DNA of 64,000 nucleotides, taken from contig CAVSZY010000003.1 in NCBI GenBank assembly GCA_963732585.1, positions 310,001 through 374,000 on the forward strand, given 5' to 3'. Of this stretch, positions 1 through 8,321 are shown piece by piece (the stretch's first letter is position 1; every line of letters begins with the position of its first letter). A model generated the notes under the pieces. The model was not told the origin of the DNA and did no database searches. It saw only the letters and a program-made list of their open reading frames with translations. Origin of the DNA: WLMZ01 sp963732585. GTDB lineage: Bacteria > Actinomycetota > Acidimicrobiia > Acidimicrobiales > Ilumatobacteraceae. A program made the position numbers and the translations under genes.

Positions 1-330
1 TACGTTCCCGTTGGCGTCGATGCCCCGACAGCGAAGGCGCTGACGGTCTACAACGTCGACAACGTCGCCACCACCGTGGCGGTGAAGGCGATCGGACCCG
101 GCGGCGAGGTTGCCGTTCCTGGACTCGATGCTGTGCCGCTGCCAGCCGGTGGGGTGATCACCATCGATCTCACCGATGCCAGTGCCTTCGGGCGAACCCT
201 GGTCGTCGAATCGCCGCAGCGCCTGTTCGTCGAACGCTGGACGTTGGCCACGACCGATAGCGATCGCCGCTCCAGCGTTTGGGCAGTGCCAGAGTGTGGA
301 CCATGCAATATCTCGTCGCCGGCATTCTGA
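1..330 (+). CDS. 3' end of a secreted/cell-surface protein of unknown function (partial)
   Basis: An open frame enters the window at base 1 and ends with TGA at 330, giving the last 109 residues. The fragment is beta-rich and alternates valine/threonine stretches with glycines, as expected of an extracytoplasmic beta domain. It ends with a WAVPECGPC segment containing two cysteines. It resembles the C-terminal part of the DUF5719-type secreted proteins of actinobacteria, but the N-terminus is missing, so that is only a suggestion. The next gene, a membrane thioredoxin, overlaps its end by 28 bases, so the two are probably co-transcribed and the thioredoxin may act on a cysteine-containing exported protein such as this one (inference). 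Confidence 0.6.
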   Translation, partial: YVPVGVDAPTAKALTVYNVDNVATTVAVKAIGPGGEVAVPGLDAVPLPAGGVITIDLTDASAFGRTLVVESPQRLFVERWTLATTDSDRRSSVWAVPECGPCNISSPAF

Positions 331-755
331 TCGTTGTCGTCGGTGCCGCCGCACTGGTGTTGCGCAGGCGTCAAACGATCGATCCGCCGACGCAGAAGAT
401 CTGGACGGTCCCCGCGCAGATTGATCGCAACGATTTCTCTGCCCCGCACCAAGCGTGGATGGTCGTGGCCTTCACCTCCGCCACATGCCACACCTGCGAC
501 GACATCAAACGCAAGATTGCGGTGCTGGCCAGCAACGAGGTTGCGGTGCTGGCCGTCGACTATCCGGCGCAGGCCGCCGTGCACAAGCGCTATAACATCG
601 ACGCCGTTCCGGCGGTGATCATCGCCGACCGTGACGGCGTGGTGCGGGCCAGCTTCCTAGGCCCGGTGACGGCGACAGATCTGTGGGCCGCGGTAGCCGA
701 GGCCCGCGATCCCGGCAGTACGCCGGAACCTGGCCTCGGCCAGCGCGACCACTAA
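303..755 (+). CDS. Membrane-anchored thioredoxin-fold protein
   Basis: A 150-residue protein. Residues 2-20 form one transmembrane segment followed by RRR, so the thioredoxin domain should sit outside the membrane if the stop-transfer rule is reversed or inside if it is not; the sequence does not settle this. The domain shows a TCHTC active site (Cys62 and Cys65) and the cis-proline loop DAVPAV (Pro103). CHTC is an unusual pair of middle residues compared with CGPC. ATG 303 was chosen because the hydrophobic anchor follows at once; a TTG at 279 in the same frame is possible. It overlaps the preceding gene and ends 5 bases before the convergent ftsH stop. Likely role: disulfide reduction or isomerisation at the membrane. 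Confidence 0.75.
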   Translation: MQYLVAGILIVVVGAAALVLRRRQTIDPPTQKIWTVPAQIDRNDFSAPHQAWMVVAFTSATCHTCDDIKRKIAVLASNEVAVLAVDYPAQAAVHKRYNIDAVPAVIIADRDGVVRASFLGPVTATDLWAAVAEARDPGSTPEPGLGQRDH

Positions 756-760
756 CGCAC

Positions 761-2698
761 CTACAAGCTTGGAGCTGGCGACGAGGGCTCGGGGCTCGTC
801 AGCCCTTGCTGCACCAAACTGGCGACCTCCGGGCCGTCGATCGTTTCCTTTTCGAGCAACGCCTCAGCGATCAGATCGAGGCCGCGGCGGTGCTTGCTGA
901 GCAGCACTCGTGCCCGCTCCTGCTGCGCGTTGAGGATGATCGAGATCTCGCTGTCGAGCAGCTTGGCTGTTTCCTCGCTGTACTCGCGACCGCCGGTCAT
1001 GAGATCCTCGCCGAGGAACACCTGTTGCTGACCGCCCCAGGCCATCGGCCCCACACGATCGCTCATGCCCCACTCGCGCACCATGTGGCGGGCGATCTTG
1101 GTGGACTGCTCGATGTCGTTGGCCGCCCCGCTGTTGAGGCCACCAAAGACGAGCATCTCGGCAACACGCCCGCCCATTGCTTTGCAGATCGTGTCCTCGA
1201 AGTACTCCTTGGAGTAGGTGTGGCGCTCCTGCGGAAGGCTCCAGGTGACGCCCAGGGCCATGCCGCGGGGGAGAATTGTCACCTTGTGCAACGGGTCGCC
1301 ATGCGGCAGCACCGTGGCCAACAATGCGTGACCGCCCTCGTGATAGGCCGTCGCCCGCTTCTCCTCGGCGGAGAGCAACAAGCTCTCCCGGCGGGCACCG
1401 AGCACGACGCGGTCACGGGCATTTTCGAAGTCGATGCGACCGATCTCTTTCGAACCGCGACGAACAGCGAACAGCGCTGCTTCGTTGACCAGGTTGGCCA
1501 AATCGGCGCCGCTCATTCCCGGGGTGGCCTTGGCCATGATCTCGAGATCGGCGTCTGCGGCCATCCGCTTGTCGCGGCTGTGCACCTTCAAGATTGCCAA
1601 GCGCTCGTCGGATTCGGGCAACGGCACGACGATCTGGCGGTCGAAACGGCCGGGGCGCAACAGGGCTGCGTCGAGGATGTCGGGGCGGTTGGTGGCCGCC
1701 AAGATGACGATGCCCTCGCTGGTTTCAAAACCGTCCATCTCCGAGAGCATTTGGTTGAGGGTCTGCTCGCGCTCGTCGTGCCCGCCGCCAAGACCGGCGC
1801 CGCGCTTGCGGCCGATCGAATCGAGTTCGTCGATGAAGATGATCGCCCGACCCATCTTGCGGGCCTGCTGGAACAGGTCGCGAACACGGCTGGCACCGAC
1901 GCCGACGAACATCTCCATGAAATCCGACCCGGTGACGGACAGGAAACCGACGCCGGCTTCGCCGGCGACGGCCCTGGCAAACAGCGTTTTGCCGGTGCCA
2001 GGAGGCCCGACGAGCAACAGCCCCTTGGGCACCCTGGCCCCGATCTCGCGGAAGCGCTCTGGCATCTTCAGGAAGTCGACGACTTCCTTGATCTCCATCT
2101 TCACGCCTTCGTATCCGGCGATGTCGGCGAAGGTCGTCGACGGTTTGTCTGCCGAATAGGCCTTGGCCCGGCTGCGCCCGATCGACATCACGTTGCCCAT
2201 TTGCCCAGAGGCACGCTTCTGCATCCAGATGAGGAACCCGATGATCAACGCAAACGGCAGCAGCAGGGTGATCAGGCTTGCCCACCAGTTGTTCTCCGGT
2301 GCTTTGTAGCCATAGGAGACGTTGTTGGCTTCGAGGCGTTCTTTGTCGCCATCGGTGATCTGCGTGTCGGCGGTGCTGGTGAATTCATCGCCCGTGGTGA
2401 ACTCGCCGGTGACCGTGCGCGTGCCGTTGTTGATCGTTACTTCTTTGACGTTGCCAGCGTCGACCTGCACCAGGAACTCGCTCCACTTCAGCTTCTCGCT
2501 GGTGGGAGCGGGCCAAAAGCGTGTCGCACCAAGGGCCATGATGACCACAGCGGCGAGCAGGGCGATGCTCCAACGGGGCAGACCGGGGGGCGGTGTGCGA
2601 CGGCCGTTCGATGGGGGAGTTGGGCCACCTTGGGGCGTGCGCCCCTGCGGTGCGCGCCCAGGGGGTGGCGGCGGTGGTGGCGGCGGCAAGTTACTCAT
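761..2698 (-). CDS. ftsH: ATP-dependent zinc metalloprotease FtsH
   Basis: A 645-residue membrane AAA+ protease that degrades misassembled membrane proteins and short-lived regulators. Two transmembrane segments (about residues 43-60 and 140-160) flank the extracytoplasmic domain. The AAA module has Walker A GPPGTGKT near residue 230, Walker B IIFIDELD and the SRH. The zinc site HEGGH lies near residue 452, with the third ligand Asp in the GAANDI segment. HEGGH differs from the commoner HEAGH but keeps HExxH. The cytoplasmic N-terminus is odd: nine consecutive prolines followed by Gly/Pro/Arg repeats before the first membrane segment. The start is supported by a -10-like TAGCAT six bases upstream, suggesting a leaderless mRNA. 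Convergent with the thioredoxin gene. Confidence 0.96.
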   Translation of the reverse strand: MSNLPPPPPPPPPGRAPQGRTPQGGPTPPSNGRRTPPPGLPRWSIALLAAVVIMALGATRFWPAPTSEKLKWSEFLVQVDAGNVKEVTINNGTRTVTGEFTTGDEFTSTADTQITDGDKERLEANNVSYGYKAPENNWWASLITLLLPFALIIGFLIWMQKRASGQMGNVMSIGRSRAKAYSADKPSTTFADIAGYEGVKMEIKEVVDFLKMPERFREIGARVPKGLLLVGPPGTGKTLFARAVAGEAGVGFLSVTGSDFMEMFVGVGASRVRDLFQQARKMGRAIIFIDELDSIGRKRGAGLGGGHDEREQTLNQMLSEMDGFETSEGIVILAATNRPDILDAALLRPGRFDRQIVVPLPESDERLAILKVHSRDKRMAADADLEIMAKATPGMSGADLANLVNEAALFAVRRGSKEIGRIDFENARDRVVLGARRESLLLSAEEKRATAYHEGGHALLATVLPHGDPLHKVTILPRGMALGVTWSLPQERHTYSKEYFEDTICKAMGGRVAEMLVFGGLNSGAANDIEQSTKIARHMVREWGMSDRVGPMAWGGQQQVFLGEDLMTGGREYSEETAKLLDSEISIILNAQQERARVLLSKHRRGLDLIAEALLEKETIDGPEVASLVQQGLTSPEPSSPAPSL

Positions 2699-2704
2699 GC
2701 CGCC

Positions 2705-2710
2705 ATGCTA
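2705..2710 (-). promoter_or_regulatory. -10 hexamer of leaderless ftsH
   Basis: Read on the minus strand the bases are TAGCAT, followed by six bases and then the ftsH ATG at 2698. A TANNNT box at this distance puts the transcription start on the A of the ATG. No Shine-Dalgarno sequence is visible. The same spacing recurs at many starts in this window. Confidence 0.5.
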
Positions 2711-2792
2711 CGGCGCGCAAGCCGCTGGCAGGACTCGCCTGCGGCCTCGGTGGAGCAAAACTGTGGTCCACCATCTGGGTGTCGCCGAGGGT

Positions 2793-2798
2793 TAGATT
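2793..2798 (+). promoter_or_regulatory. -10 hexamer of the DUF3499 gene
   Basis: TAGATT lies seven bases before the GTG at 2806, fitting leaderless transcription. It decides the start of the small gene because the upstream in-frame region has no family similarity. Together with the minus-strand box at 2705-2710 it makes the 2699-2805 gap a compact divergent promoter. Confidence 0.5.
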
Positions 2799-2805
2799 TT
2801 GTGTC

Positions 2806-3030
2806 GTGTCGAGGCAGTGTTCGCGAACTGGTTGCGCCGAACAGGCGCGGGTGACCTTGCGTTATCACTACGCCAGTTCTACGGCATGGATCGACCAACT
2901 CTCGGGCGAACGAGACCCGCACGCCTACGATCTGTGCGATCGCCACACGGGTCGGCTGACCGTGCCCCACGGGTGGGAACTGGAAGACCATCGCACCCCC
3001 GTCGTCGTGCACTATGCCGCTGCCGTCTGA
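2806..3030 (+). CDS. DUF3499 family small zinc-ribbon-like protein
   Basis: A 74-residue protein starting GTG at 2806. It has the features of DUF3499, a family confined to actinobacteria and of unknown function: an N-terminal CSRTGC pair (C-x4-C), a central RYHYASSTA strand, an LCDRH (C-x2-H) pair and the HGWEL end motif. The two pairs could bind one zinc ion. The C-terminus overlaps the CPBP protease gene by 17 bases, so the two are translated together. It is easy to miss because a longer, meaningless open frame runs through from further upstream; the leaderless promoter and the family start argue for 2806. Confidence 0.85.
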   Translation: MSRQCSRTGCAEQARVTLRYHYASSTAWIDQLSGERDPHAYDLCDRHTGRLTVPHGWELEDHRTPVVVHYAAAV

Positions 3031-3742
3031 GCTGCATCGCACCCGCTTCACCAACCCCGTCGGAATCGGCTTCGCCGTTGCCTGCTGGGCTGGTGCCTGG
3101 CTGCTGGGCAACATCTTGGCTTCGGTGGTGCTCGTCGTCTCCGGGGAGAGCGAGTTGTCTATCGGCCAGCGCTCGCCGTGGACGACAGTGGCCACGGCGA
3201 TCGCCATTTGGCTGCCGCAGTTGGCCATGCTGGCGCTCGTGGCCCAGCGGATGCACGTCGCTAGCCGACGCCTCTACGGCGTGTCGATTCGGCCGATGGA
3301 CGCGCTCGGCATTCCGATCGGTGTCGCCGCTCAGTTGATCGTGCTCCCGCTGTTGTACCTGCCGCTTGTGCAACTCTTTCCCGACACGTTCTCCGACGAT
3401 GACCTGCAGCGCAACGCTCGTGAACTGTTCGACTCGGCCACTGGTATCGGGCGTATGGCGCTCGTTCTGGTGATCGTCGTCGGTGCGCCGATCGTCGAAG
3501 AACTGGTCTATCGCGGCCTGATCTACGGGTCGATGGCCAACACTTTGACGACGCCGCTGGCCATCCTGGGATCTGCGGCCTTCTTTGCGATCATTCACTT
3601 TCGTGCCGTCGAGTACCTCGGCTTGTTCGCCATCGGTGTGATTCTGGCGATGGCGGTCGCACAAACTGGTCGGCTCGGTTTGAGCATTGTCACCCACGCC
3701 GCGTTCAACGCCACGGCTCTTGTGGCGCTGACCTTCAGTTGA
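3014..3742 (+). CDS. CPBP family intramembrane glutamic endopeptidase (CAAX-protease-like)
   Basis: A 242-residue polytopic membrane protein. The signature of the CPBP/Rce1 family is present: EELVYRG (Glu-Glu near residues 162-163) followed about 30 residues later by FFAIIHF with its His, and a third, weaker motif near VTHAAFN. These residues form the glutamate/histidine catalytic site in the membrane. Hydrophobic segments cover most of the chain from residue 15. Known roles in bacteria include bacteriocin maturation or self-immunity and protein processing; none is indicated here. It overlaps the DUF3499 gene upstream and is followed by a 72-base gap to the next gene on the same strand. Confidence 0.85.
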   Translation: MPLPSELHRTRFTNPVGIGFAVACWAGAWLLGNILASVVLVVSGESELSIGQRSPWTTVATAIAIWLPQLAMLALVAQRMHVASRRLYGVSIRPMDALGIPIGVAAQLIVLPLLYLPLVQLFPDTFSDDDLQRNARELFDSATGIGRMALVLVIVVGAPIVEELVYRGLIYGSMANTLTTPLAILGSAAFFAIIHFRAVEYLGLFAIGVILAMAVAQTGRLGLSIVTHAAFNATALVALTFS

Positions 3743-3814
3743 CGAACGAGGCTTTGGCAAACGAGCGATCGATGACGTGGCATCGAGCACTGAGCCTGCG
3801 AGAATAGAACCTTC

Positions 3815-6577
3815 ATGATTCGCGACGACCTCGGCGACGGCCCCATCGACAATCTCCTCGATACTCCCATCGAACCGGCACATGACGACCTCATCCCCGA
3901 TCCGGTATGGGAAGAGGACGTTGCCCTCACCAAGCGCAGCATCGGGCAGCGGCTGATCGCCCGCCCGCTGCACTGGATCGACGAACCTTGGCCGCTGGAA
4001 CGCATCGTGCGCACGGTGATCACCGGCCTGTTTCTGATCGTTACCGCCCTGATCTGCCGCAACGTCGTGCACTGGGACCTGATCGCCGAGACCAACACCC
4101 CAACCGGCGGCGACATGGGCGCCCACGTGATGGGCCCGGCGTATTTGCGCGATCACTTGATGAGCCAGTTCCGCATCAGCGGCTGGAGTCCCTATTGGTA
4201 CAACGGCTTCCCGATGTACCGCTTCTACATGGTGATTCCGGCGCTGATGATCGTCGCCTTGAACGTCATTCTGCCCTACGGCATCGCGTTCAAGATCGTC
4301 GTCGTGCTCGGCATCATGACCTTGCCGTTGTGCTGCTGGGCGTTCGGGCGGATGACCAAGTTCCCCTTCCCGGTGCCCGAGTTGTTCTCCCTCGGGGCCG
4401 TGGTCTTCCTGCTCGATGAGAGCTTCGCCATCTACGGCGGGAACCTGAAGAGCACGATGGCCGGCGAGTTCTCCTTCAGCATCGCCTTGTCGCTGGCGAT
4501 CCTTGGCCTCGGGTTGTTCGCCCGCGGCCTCGACACCGGCAAGGGCCGGATCGTGACGGGCATCGTCATCGCTCTGGCGCTGCTCAGCCACGGCATCGTC
4601 GCCATCTTTTTGCTGCTCGCCCTGATCATGATGTGGCTGATCTGGATGGACAAGTCGCGGCTGATGTACGGTTTGACGACGCTCTTGCCGGCCGGTTTGC
4701 TGGCCGCGTTTTGGATGGTGCCGTTCGCTCTCGGCACCGCCTACATGACCGACATGAAGTACGGCAAACGGCCTGAGGGGGCCAACGACTCGTACTGGAA
4801 GATGTTCTTCAACCTCGATGTCACCTTCGATCGCATCATCTTCGTGCTGGCATTGATCGGCTTTGTTGCCGCCCTCGCCCGACGGCATCTCAATGGCGTC
4901 TGGCTGGGGGTCAGCGTGATCGCCTTGGGCATCTTCACCAGGCTCGCCGAGAATTCGCTGCCGGTGATCGGTCTGCTGTGGAACCCGCGTGTCCTGCCGT
5001 TTTTCTATCTGCTGCGCTACCTGCTGATGATGGTCGGCATCGTCGAGGTCGGCCGCGGCCTGACCTGGGTCGTCGAGCGCACCAGAATGGGCTGGCAGCT
5101 GACCCGCGAGCGCCGCCTTGGACATTCGGGAATGGCCGTTGCCGGACCGGCGAGGGGCGCCTCGGCGATCGGTGGAGCGGTCACCGCGATGGTGGCCTTG
5201 CTGACCATCGGTTCGATGCTGCTGATCTCGTTCGAGCAATTCCCCGGGGCGACGATCAGCGACAGCCGCTACACGGTGCGGGTTGGTAGCAAAGCCACTG
5301 GCTACCTCAACCTGTACCAAAAACGGCGCTGCGAATCGCCGTGCGTGCGCGACGCCCAGGGCGACGGCTGGTCGCGATACAACTTCAACGGCTACGAGGC
5401 CCGCCCGGCGTACGGCGAATATCGTGCCCTGGTGTTGAAGATGGCCGAGATCGGTGGCGACCGCGGCTGCGGCCGCGCCCTCTGGGAGAACAATTCGGAG
5501 AACGGCACCTACGGGACGACGATGTCGTTGATGCTGTTGCCGCACTGGACCGATGGTTGCATCGGCAGCAGTGAGGGGTTGTTCTTCGAGGCCTCGGGGA
5601 CGACCCCCTATCACTTCCTCACCGCCGGGGCGATGTCGTCGAAGAGTTCGAATCCGGTGCGCCAACTGCGCTACGTCGACAACGATCCGGGCGTCGGCAT
5701 CCCCTACATGCAGAAGCTGGGTATTCGCTACTACATGGCTTGGACGGAGCTGGCGATCAACGCTGCGGCCAGCCGAGAAGATTTGACGTTGCTCGACACC
5801 GTCGGGCCTTGGCATATCTACGAGGTCGCCGATGCCGACATTGTCGTACCGCTCGCTGTGCAGCCCGTGGTCGTAGCCGAGCGCAGCGGCGACCAGCGCG
5901 AGCGGTGGCTGGAACTGGGCACCAGTTGGTTGCAGAATCCGGATGAATGGCTGGCCATGCCCGCCGCCGATGGGCCCGTCGAATGGCAGCGGGTGGACGT
6001 CGCCGTCGACCTGAGTCGTCGCCAAGGCGACCCCGCCGACCACAATCGCAAGGTCGATGTCGTCGTCCCGACAACGCCGCTGATCGCCCAGAACCTGTCG
6101 GAAATCGCCGTCACTAACGTTGAAATGGGTAACGAGTCGATCGAGTTCGACGTCGACCAGATCGGTGTTCCCGTGCTGGTCAAGGTCAGCTACTTCCCGA
6201 ATTGGACCGTCGAGGGTGCCGAGGGTCCCTACCGCGTGGCCCCCAACAGCATGATCGTCGTGCCGACGTCAAACCACGTGAAGATGTCCTTCACGAGCAG
6301 CACCAGCGACTATGTCGCCTATGCGCTGACACTGTTGGGCATCATCCTGCTCTTCGTCTTCCGGCGGTTTGTGCCGATCCGCCACCGGACCAAAGGCGCT
6401 GATGTCCTCGAATTAGACGAAAGCGAAGTCGCCTGGATCCGTCTCAATCCCGACGACGTCTACGTGGCCCCGATCGTCGATCGAGAGCCGACGTGGGCGC
6501 CGCCAGCGGGCACTGCGAGCCTCTTGCGTGCACCCGAACCGTCGGACAAGATTCTTGAGAATGAACACGATGAGTAG
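3815..6577 (+). CDS. Large PTPS-related (6-pyruvoyl-tetrahydropterin synthase-related) membrane protein
   Basis: A 920-residue protein. A roughly 65-residue acidic cytoplasmic start is followed by about ten membrane segments up to residue 470, a large extracytoplasmic part (about 475-830) and one last membrane segment (about 832-852) with a cytoplasmic tail. The segment around residues 95-135 (GGDMGAHVMGP, PYWYNGFPMYRFY) is typical of the PTPS-related membrane family, whose architecture resembles GT-C/YfhO glycosyltransferases: an acidic residue in the first loop and a large outer domain. Despite the family name there is no reason to expect pterin chemistry; a role in cell-envelope sugar transfer is an inference, supported weakly by the phosphomannomutase gene next door. 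An outer-domain cysteine pair (CESPC) may form a disulfide. Confidence 0.75.
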   Translation: MIRDDLGDGPIDNLLDTPIEPAHDDLIPDPVWEEDVALTKRSIGQRLIARPLHWIDEPWPLERIVRTVITGLFLIVTALICRNVVHWDLIAETNTPTGGDMGAHVMGPAYLRDHLMSQFRISGWSPYWYNGFPMYRFYMVIPALMIVALNVILPYGIAFKIVVVLGIMTLPLCCWAFGRMTKFPFPVPELFSLGAVVFLLDESFAIYGGNLKSTMAGEFSFSIALSLAILGLGLFARGLDTGKGRIVTGIVIALALLSHGIVAIFLLLALIMMWLIWMDKSRLMYGLTTLLPAGLLAAFWMVPFALGTAYMTDMKYGKRPEGANDSYWKMFFNLDVTFDRIIFVLALIGFVAALARRHLNGVWLGVSVIALGIFTRLAENSLPVIGLLWNPRVLPFFYLLRYLLMMVGIVEVGRGLTWVVERTRMGWQLTRERRLGHSGMAVAGPARGASAIGGAVTAMVALLTIGSMLLISFEQFPGATISDSRYTVRVGSKATGYLNLYQKRRCESPCVRDAQGDGWSRYNFNGYEARPAYGEYRALVLKMAEIGGDRGCGRALWENNSENGTYGTTMSLMLLPHWTDGCIGSSEGLFFEASGTTPYHFLTAGAMSSKSSNPVRQLRYVDNDPGVGIPYMQKLGIRYYMAWTELAINAAASREDLTLLDTVGPWHIYEVADADIVVPLAVQPVVVAERSGDQRERWLELGTSWLQNPDEWLAMPAADGPVEWQRVDVAVDLSRRQGDPADHNRKVDVVVPTTPLIAQNLSEIAVTNVEMGNESIEFDVDQIGVPVLVKVSYFPNWTVEGAEGPYRVAPNSMIVVPTSNHVKMSFTSSTSDYVAYALTLLGIILLFVFRRFVPIRHRTKGADVLELDESEVAWIRLNPDDVYVAPIVDREPTWAPPAGTASLLRAPEPSDKILENEHDE

Positions 6578-6647
6578 CCGTTCACTGACCCAGCTCGCAA
6601 ATTCCGCTCGTCGGTCGGGCGATTGACACGATAGTGTTTCGGGCGCT

Positions 6648-8015
6648 ATGACCTCCGCTGACACCCGCCTTGACGCAATCGTCAAGGCCTACGACATTCG
6701 CGGAACCGTGCCGGAGCAGTTCGATGAGGAAGTCGCCTTCGCTCTCGGCGTGGCCTTCGCTCGTTTCGTCGATTCTCGCCTGATTCTCGTCGGTCACGAC
6801 ATGCGGCCGTCCTCGCCATCGCTCGTCGATGCCTTTTCTCGTGGCGCTGGTCAACAGGGCAGCGACGTCGTGCAACTCGGCCTGGCCTCGACCGACCTGG
6901 TGTATTTCGCCGCAGGTTGGCTCGACGCTCCGGCGGCGATGTTCACCGCATCGCATAACCCGGCGCAGTACAACGGCATCAAGTTCTGCCTGTCCGGCGC
7001 TCGGCCCGTCGGGGTCGACACTGGCCTCCCGGAGATCAAGCACACCGCGCAGACCGTGCTCGACGGGCACGGTCCGCTGCCAGCGGCTCGCGCCGGGCGG
7101 GTCACCGAGCGCAGTGTCCTCAAAGAGTTTGTTGATCACGTGTTGACGTTTATCGATGTTTCCCGTCTCCGGCCGATGAAGGTCATTGCCGACACTGCCA
7201 ATGGGATGGGCGGCTTGGTCGTTCCCGCCGTGTTCGATCGCCTGCCGGTGATCGACATGGAGTACATGTACAGAGAACTCGACGGTACCTTCCCCAACCA
7301 TCCTGCCGATCCCTTGCAACCCGCCAACCAGCGTGATCTGCAGCGGCGCATGGCTTCGGGTGCCTTCGACGTCGGGTTGGCCTTTGATGGCGACGCCGAT
7401 CGCGTCTTCGTCGTCGACGAACAGGCCCACGGTCTCAGCGGTTCGACGACCACGGCATTGCTGGCGACCACGGTGCTACGTCGCTACCCCGGCTCGAAGA
7501 TCCTGCACAACCTGATCTGCTCGCGCGCCGTTCCGGAAGTGATTCGCGAGCACGGCGGCATTCCGATCCGCACCAAGGTCGGCCATTCGTACATCAAACA
7601 GGCAATGGCGGAAACGGGCGCGGCCTTCGGTGGCGAGCATTCAGCCCATTACTACTTTCGCGACAACTACCGGGCCGACAGCGGACTGATCGCCACGTTG
7701 CTGGTGCTCGAAGAGGTCAGTCGCAAGGACAAGCCCTTGTCCGAACTGCGCAAGGGTCTCGAGCGGTTTGCCGCCAGCGGCGAAATCAACACCCAGGTCG
7801 ACAGTACCGAGTTGGTGATCAAGCTCATCGCTGAGCGATACGGCCATTGCGGACAGGATTTCCTCGATGGCTTGACGGTCGATTGTGGTGATTGGTGGTT
7901 CAATCTTCGTCCGTCGAATACCGAACCGTTGCTGCGACTCAACCTCGAAGCGCCGACACAGAACGAGTGCAGTGATCGCGTGGCCGAGTTGTTGGCCCTG
8001 ATCACCAGCATGTGA
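6648..8015 (+). CDS. manB: Phosphomannomutase/phosphoglucomutase
   Basis: A 455-residue alpha-D-phosphohexomutase that interconverts hexose 6-phosphate and 1-phosphate, here probably mannose (and glucose), feeding GDP-mannose or UDP-glucose synthesis for the envelope. The phosphoserine loop TASHNP is near residues 100-105, the metal loop FDGDADR near 245-251, the sugar-binding loop GGEHSAHYYF near 325 and the phosphate-binding loop RPSNTEP near 420. All four domains are complete. A good Shine-Dalgarno sequence is absent. The next gene is a Trm112-like protein, an arrangement common in actinobacteria (manB followed by Trm112), 30 bases downstream. Confidence 0.92.
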   Translation: MTSADTRLDAIVKAYDIRGTVPEQFDEEVAFALGVAFARFVDSRLILVGHDMRPSSPSLVDAFSRGAGQQGSDVVQLGLASTDLVYFAAGWLDAPAAMFTASHNPAQYNGIKFCLSGARPVGVDTGLPEIKHTAQTVLDGHGPLPAARAGRVTERSVLKEFVDHVLTFIDVSRLRPMKVIADTANGMGGLVVPAVFDRLPVIDMEYMYRELDGTFPNHPADPLQPANQRDLQRRMASGAFDVGLAFDGDADRVFVVDEQAHGLSGSTTTALLATTVLRRYPGSKILHNLICSRAVPEVIREHGGIPIRTKVGHSYIKQAMAETGAAFGGEHSAHYYFRDNYRADSGLIATLLVLEEVSRKDKPLSELRKGLERFAASGEINTQVDSTELVIKLIAERYGHCGQDFLDGLTVDCGDWWFNLRPSNTEPLLRLNLEAPTQNECSDRVAELLALITSM

Positions 8016-8045
8016 GGCGCCCAGCGCCAGAGGAAAGGACGTGCC

Positions 8046-8282
8046 ATGGCACTTGATCAAGGCTTGTTGCGCCTGTTGGCCTGCCCAGCGGACAAACAAC
8101 CGCTCTTTTACATCGAAGACGAGGACACGCTGTACAACCCACGTCTGCGGTTGCGTTACAAAATTCGCAATGACATTGCAATTTTGCTCAATGATGAGGC
8201 AGAAAGTGCCGATGATCAAGAGCATGACCGTCTCAGCGCACGAATCTCAGGCGAGAATATCGCAGCAACGGGGCCCCGTTAA
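8046..8282 (+). CDS. Trm112 family protein (UPF0434-like)
   Basis: A 78-residue protein. It matches the Trm112p-like fold: a start of the form LLRLLACPADKQPL, then a beta hairpin with YNPRLRLRYKIRNDIAILL. In this family four cysteines may bind zinc, but only one (CP near residue 13) is seen here, as is common in bacterial members. Eukaryotic and archaeal Trm112 activates methyltransferases; bacterial members have no proven partner. A strong ribosome site AGAGGAAAGGA precedes the ATG. Co-oriented with and close behind the phosphomannomutase gene. Confidence 0.85.
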   Translation: MALDQGLLRLLACPADKQPLFYIEDEDTLYNPRLRLRYKIRNDIAILLNDEAESADDQEHDRLSARISGENIAATGPR

Positions 8283-8321
8283 GGGGTTAGATCTTGGGCG
8301 GATCGACCAAAGGAGCGCAGC

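Noticed and set aside
683..2854. A 723-codon plus-strand open frame
   Set aside because: It mirrors ftsH on the other strand and has no recognisable motif.
5640..5670. tRNA T-loop-like GTTCGAATCC
   Set aside because: Lies inside the coding sequence of the PTPS-related protein with no cloverleaf around it.
2879..6043. A 1054-codon open frame on the minus strand
   Set aside because: It is antisense to the PTPS-related protein, rich in His/Arg/Asp/Gln and without any domain; an artefact of GC-rich codon use.
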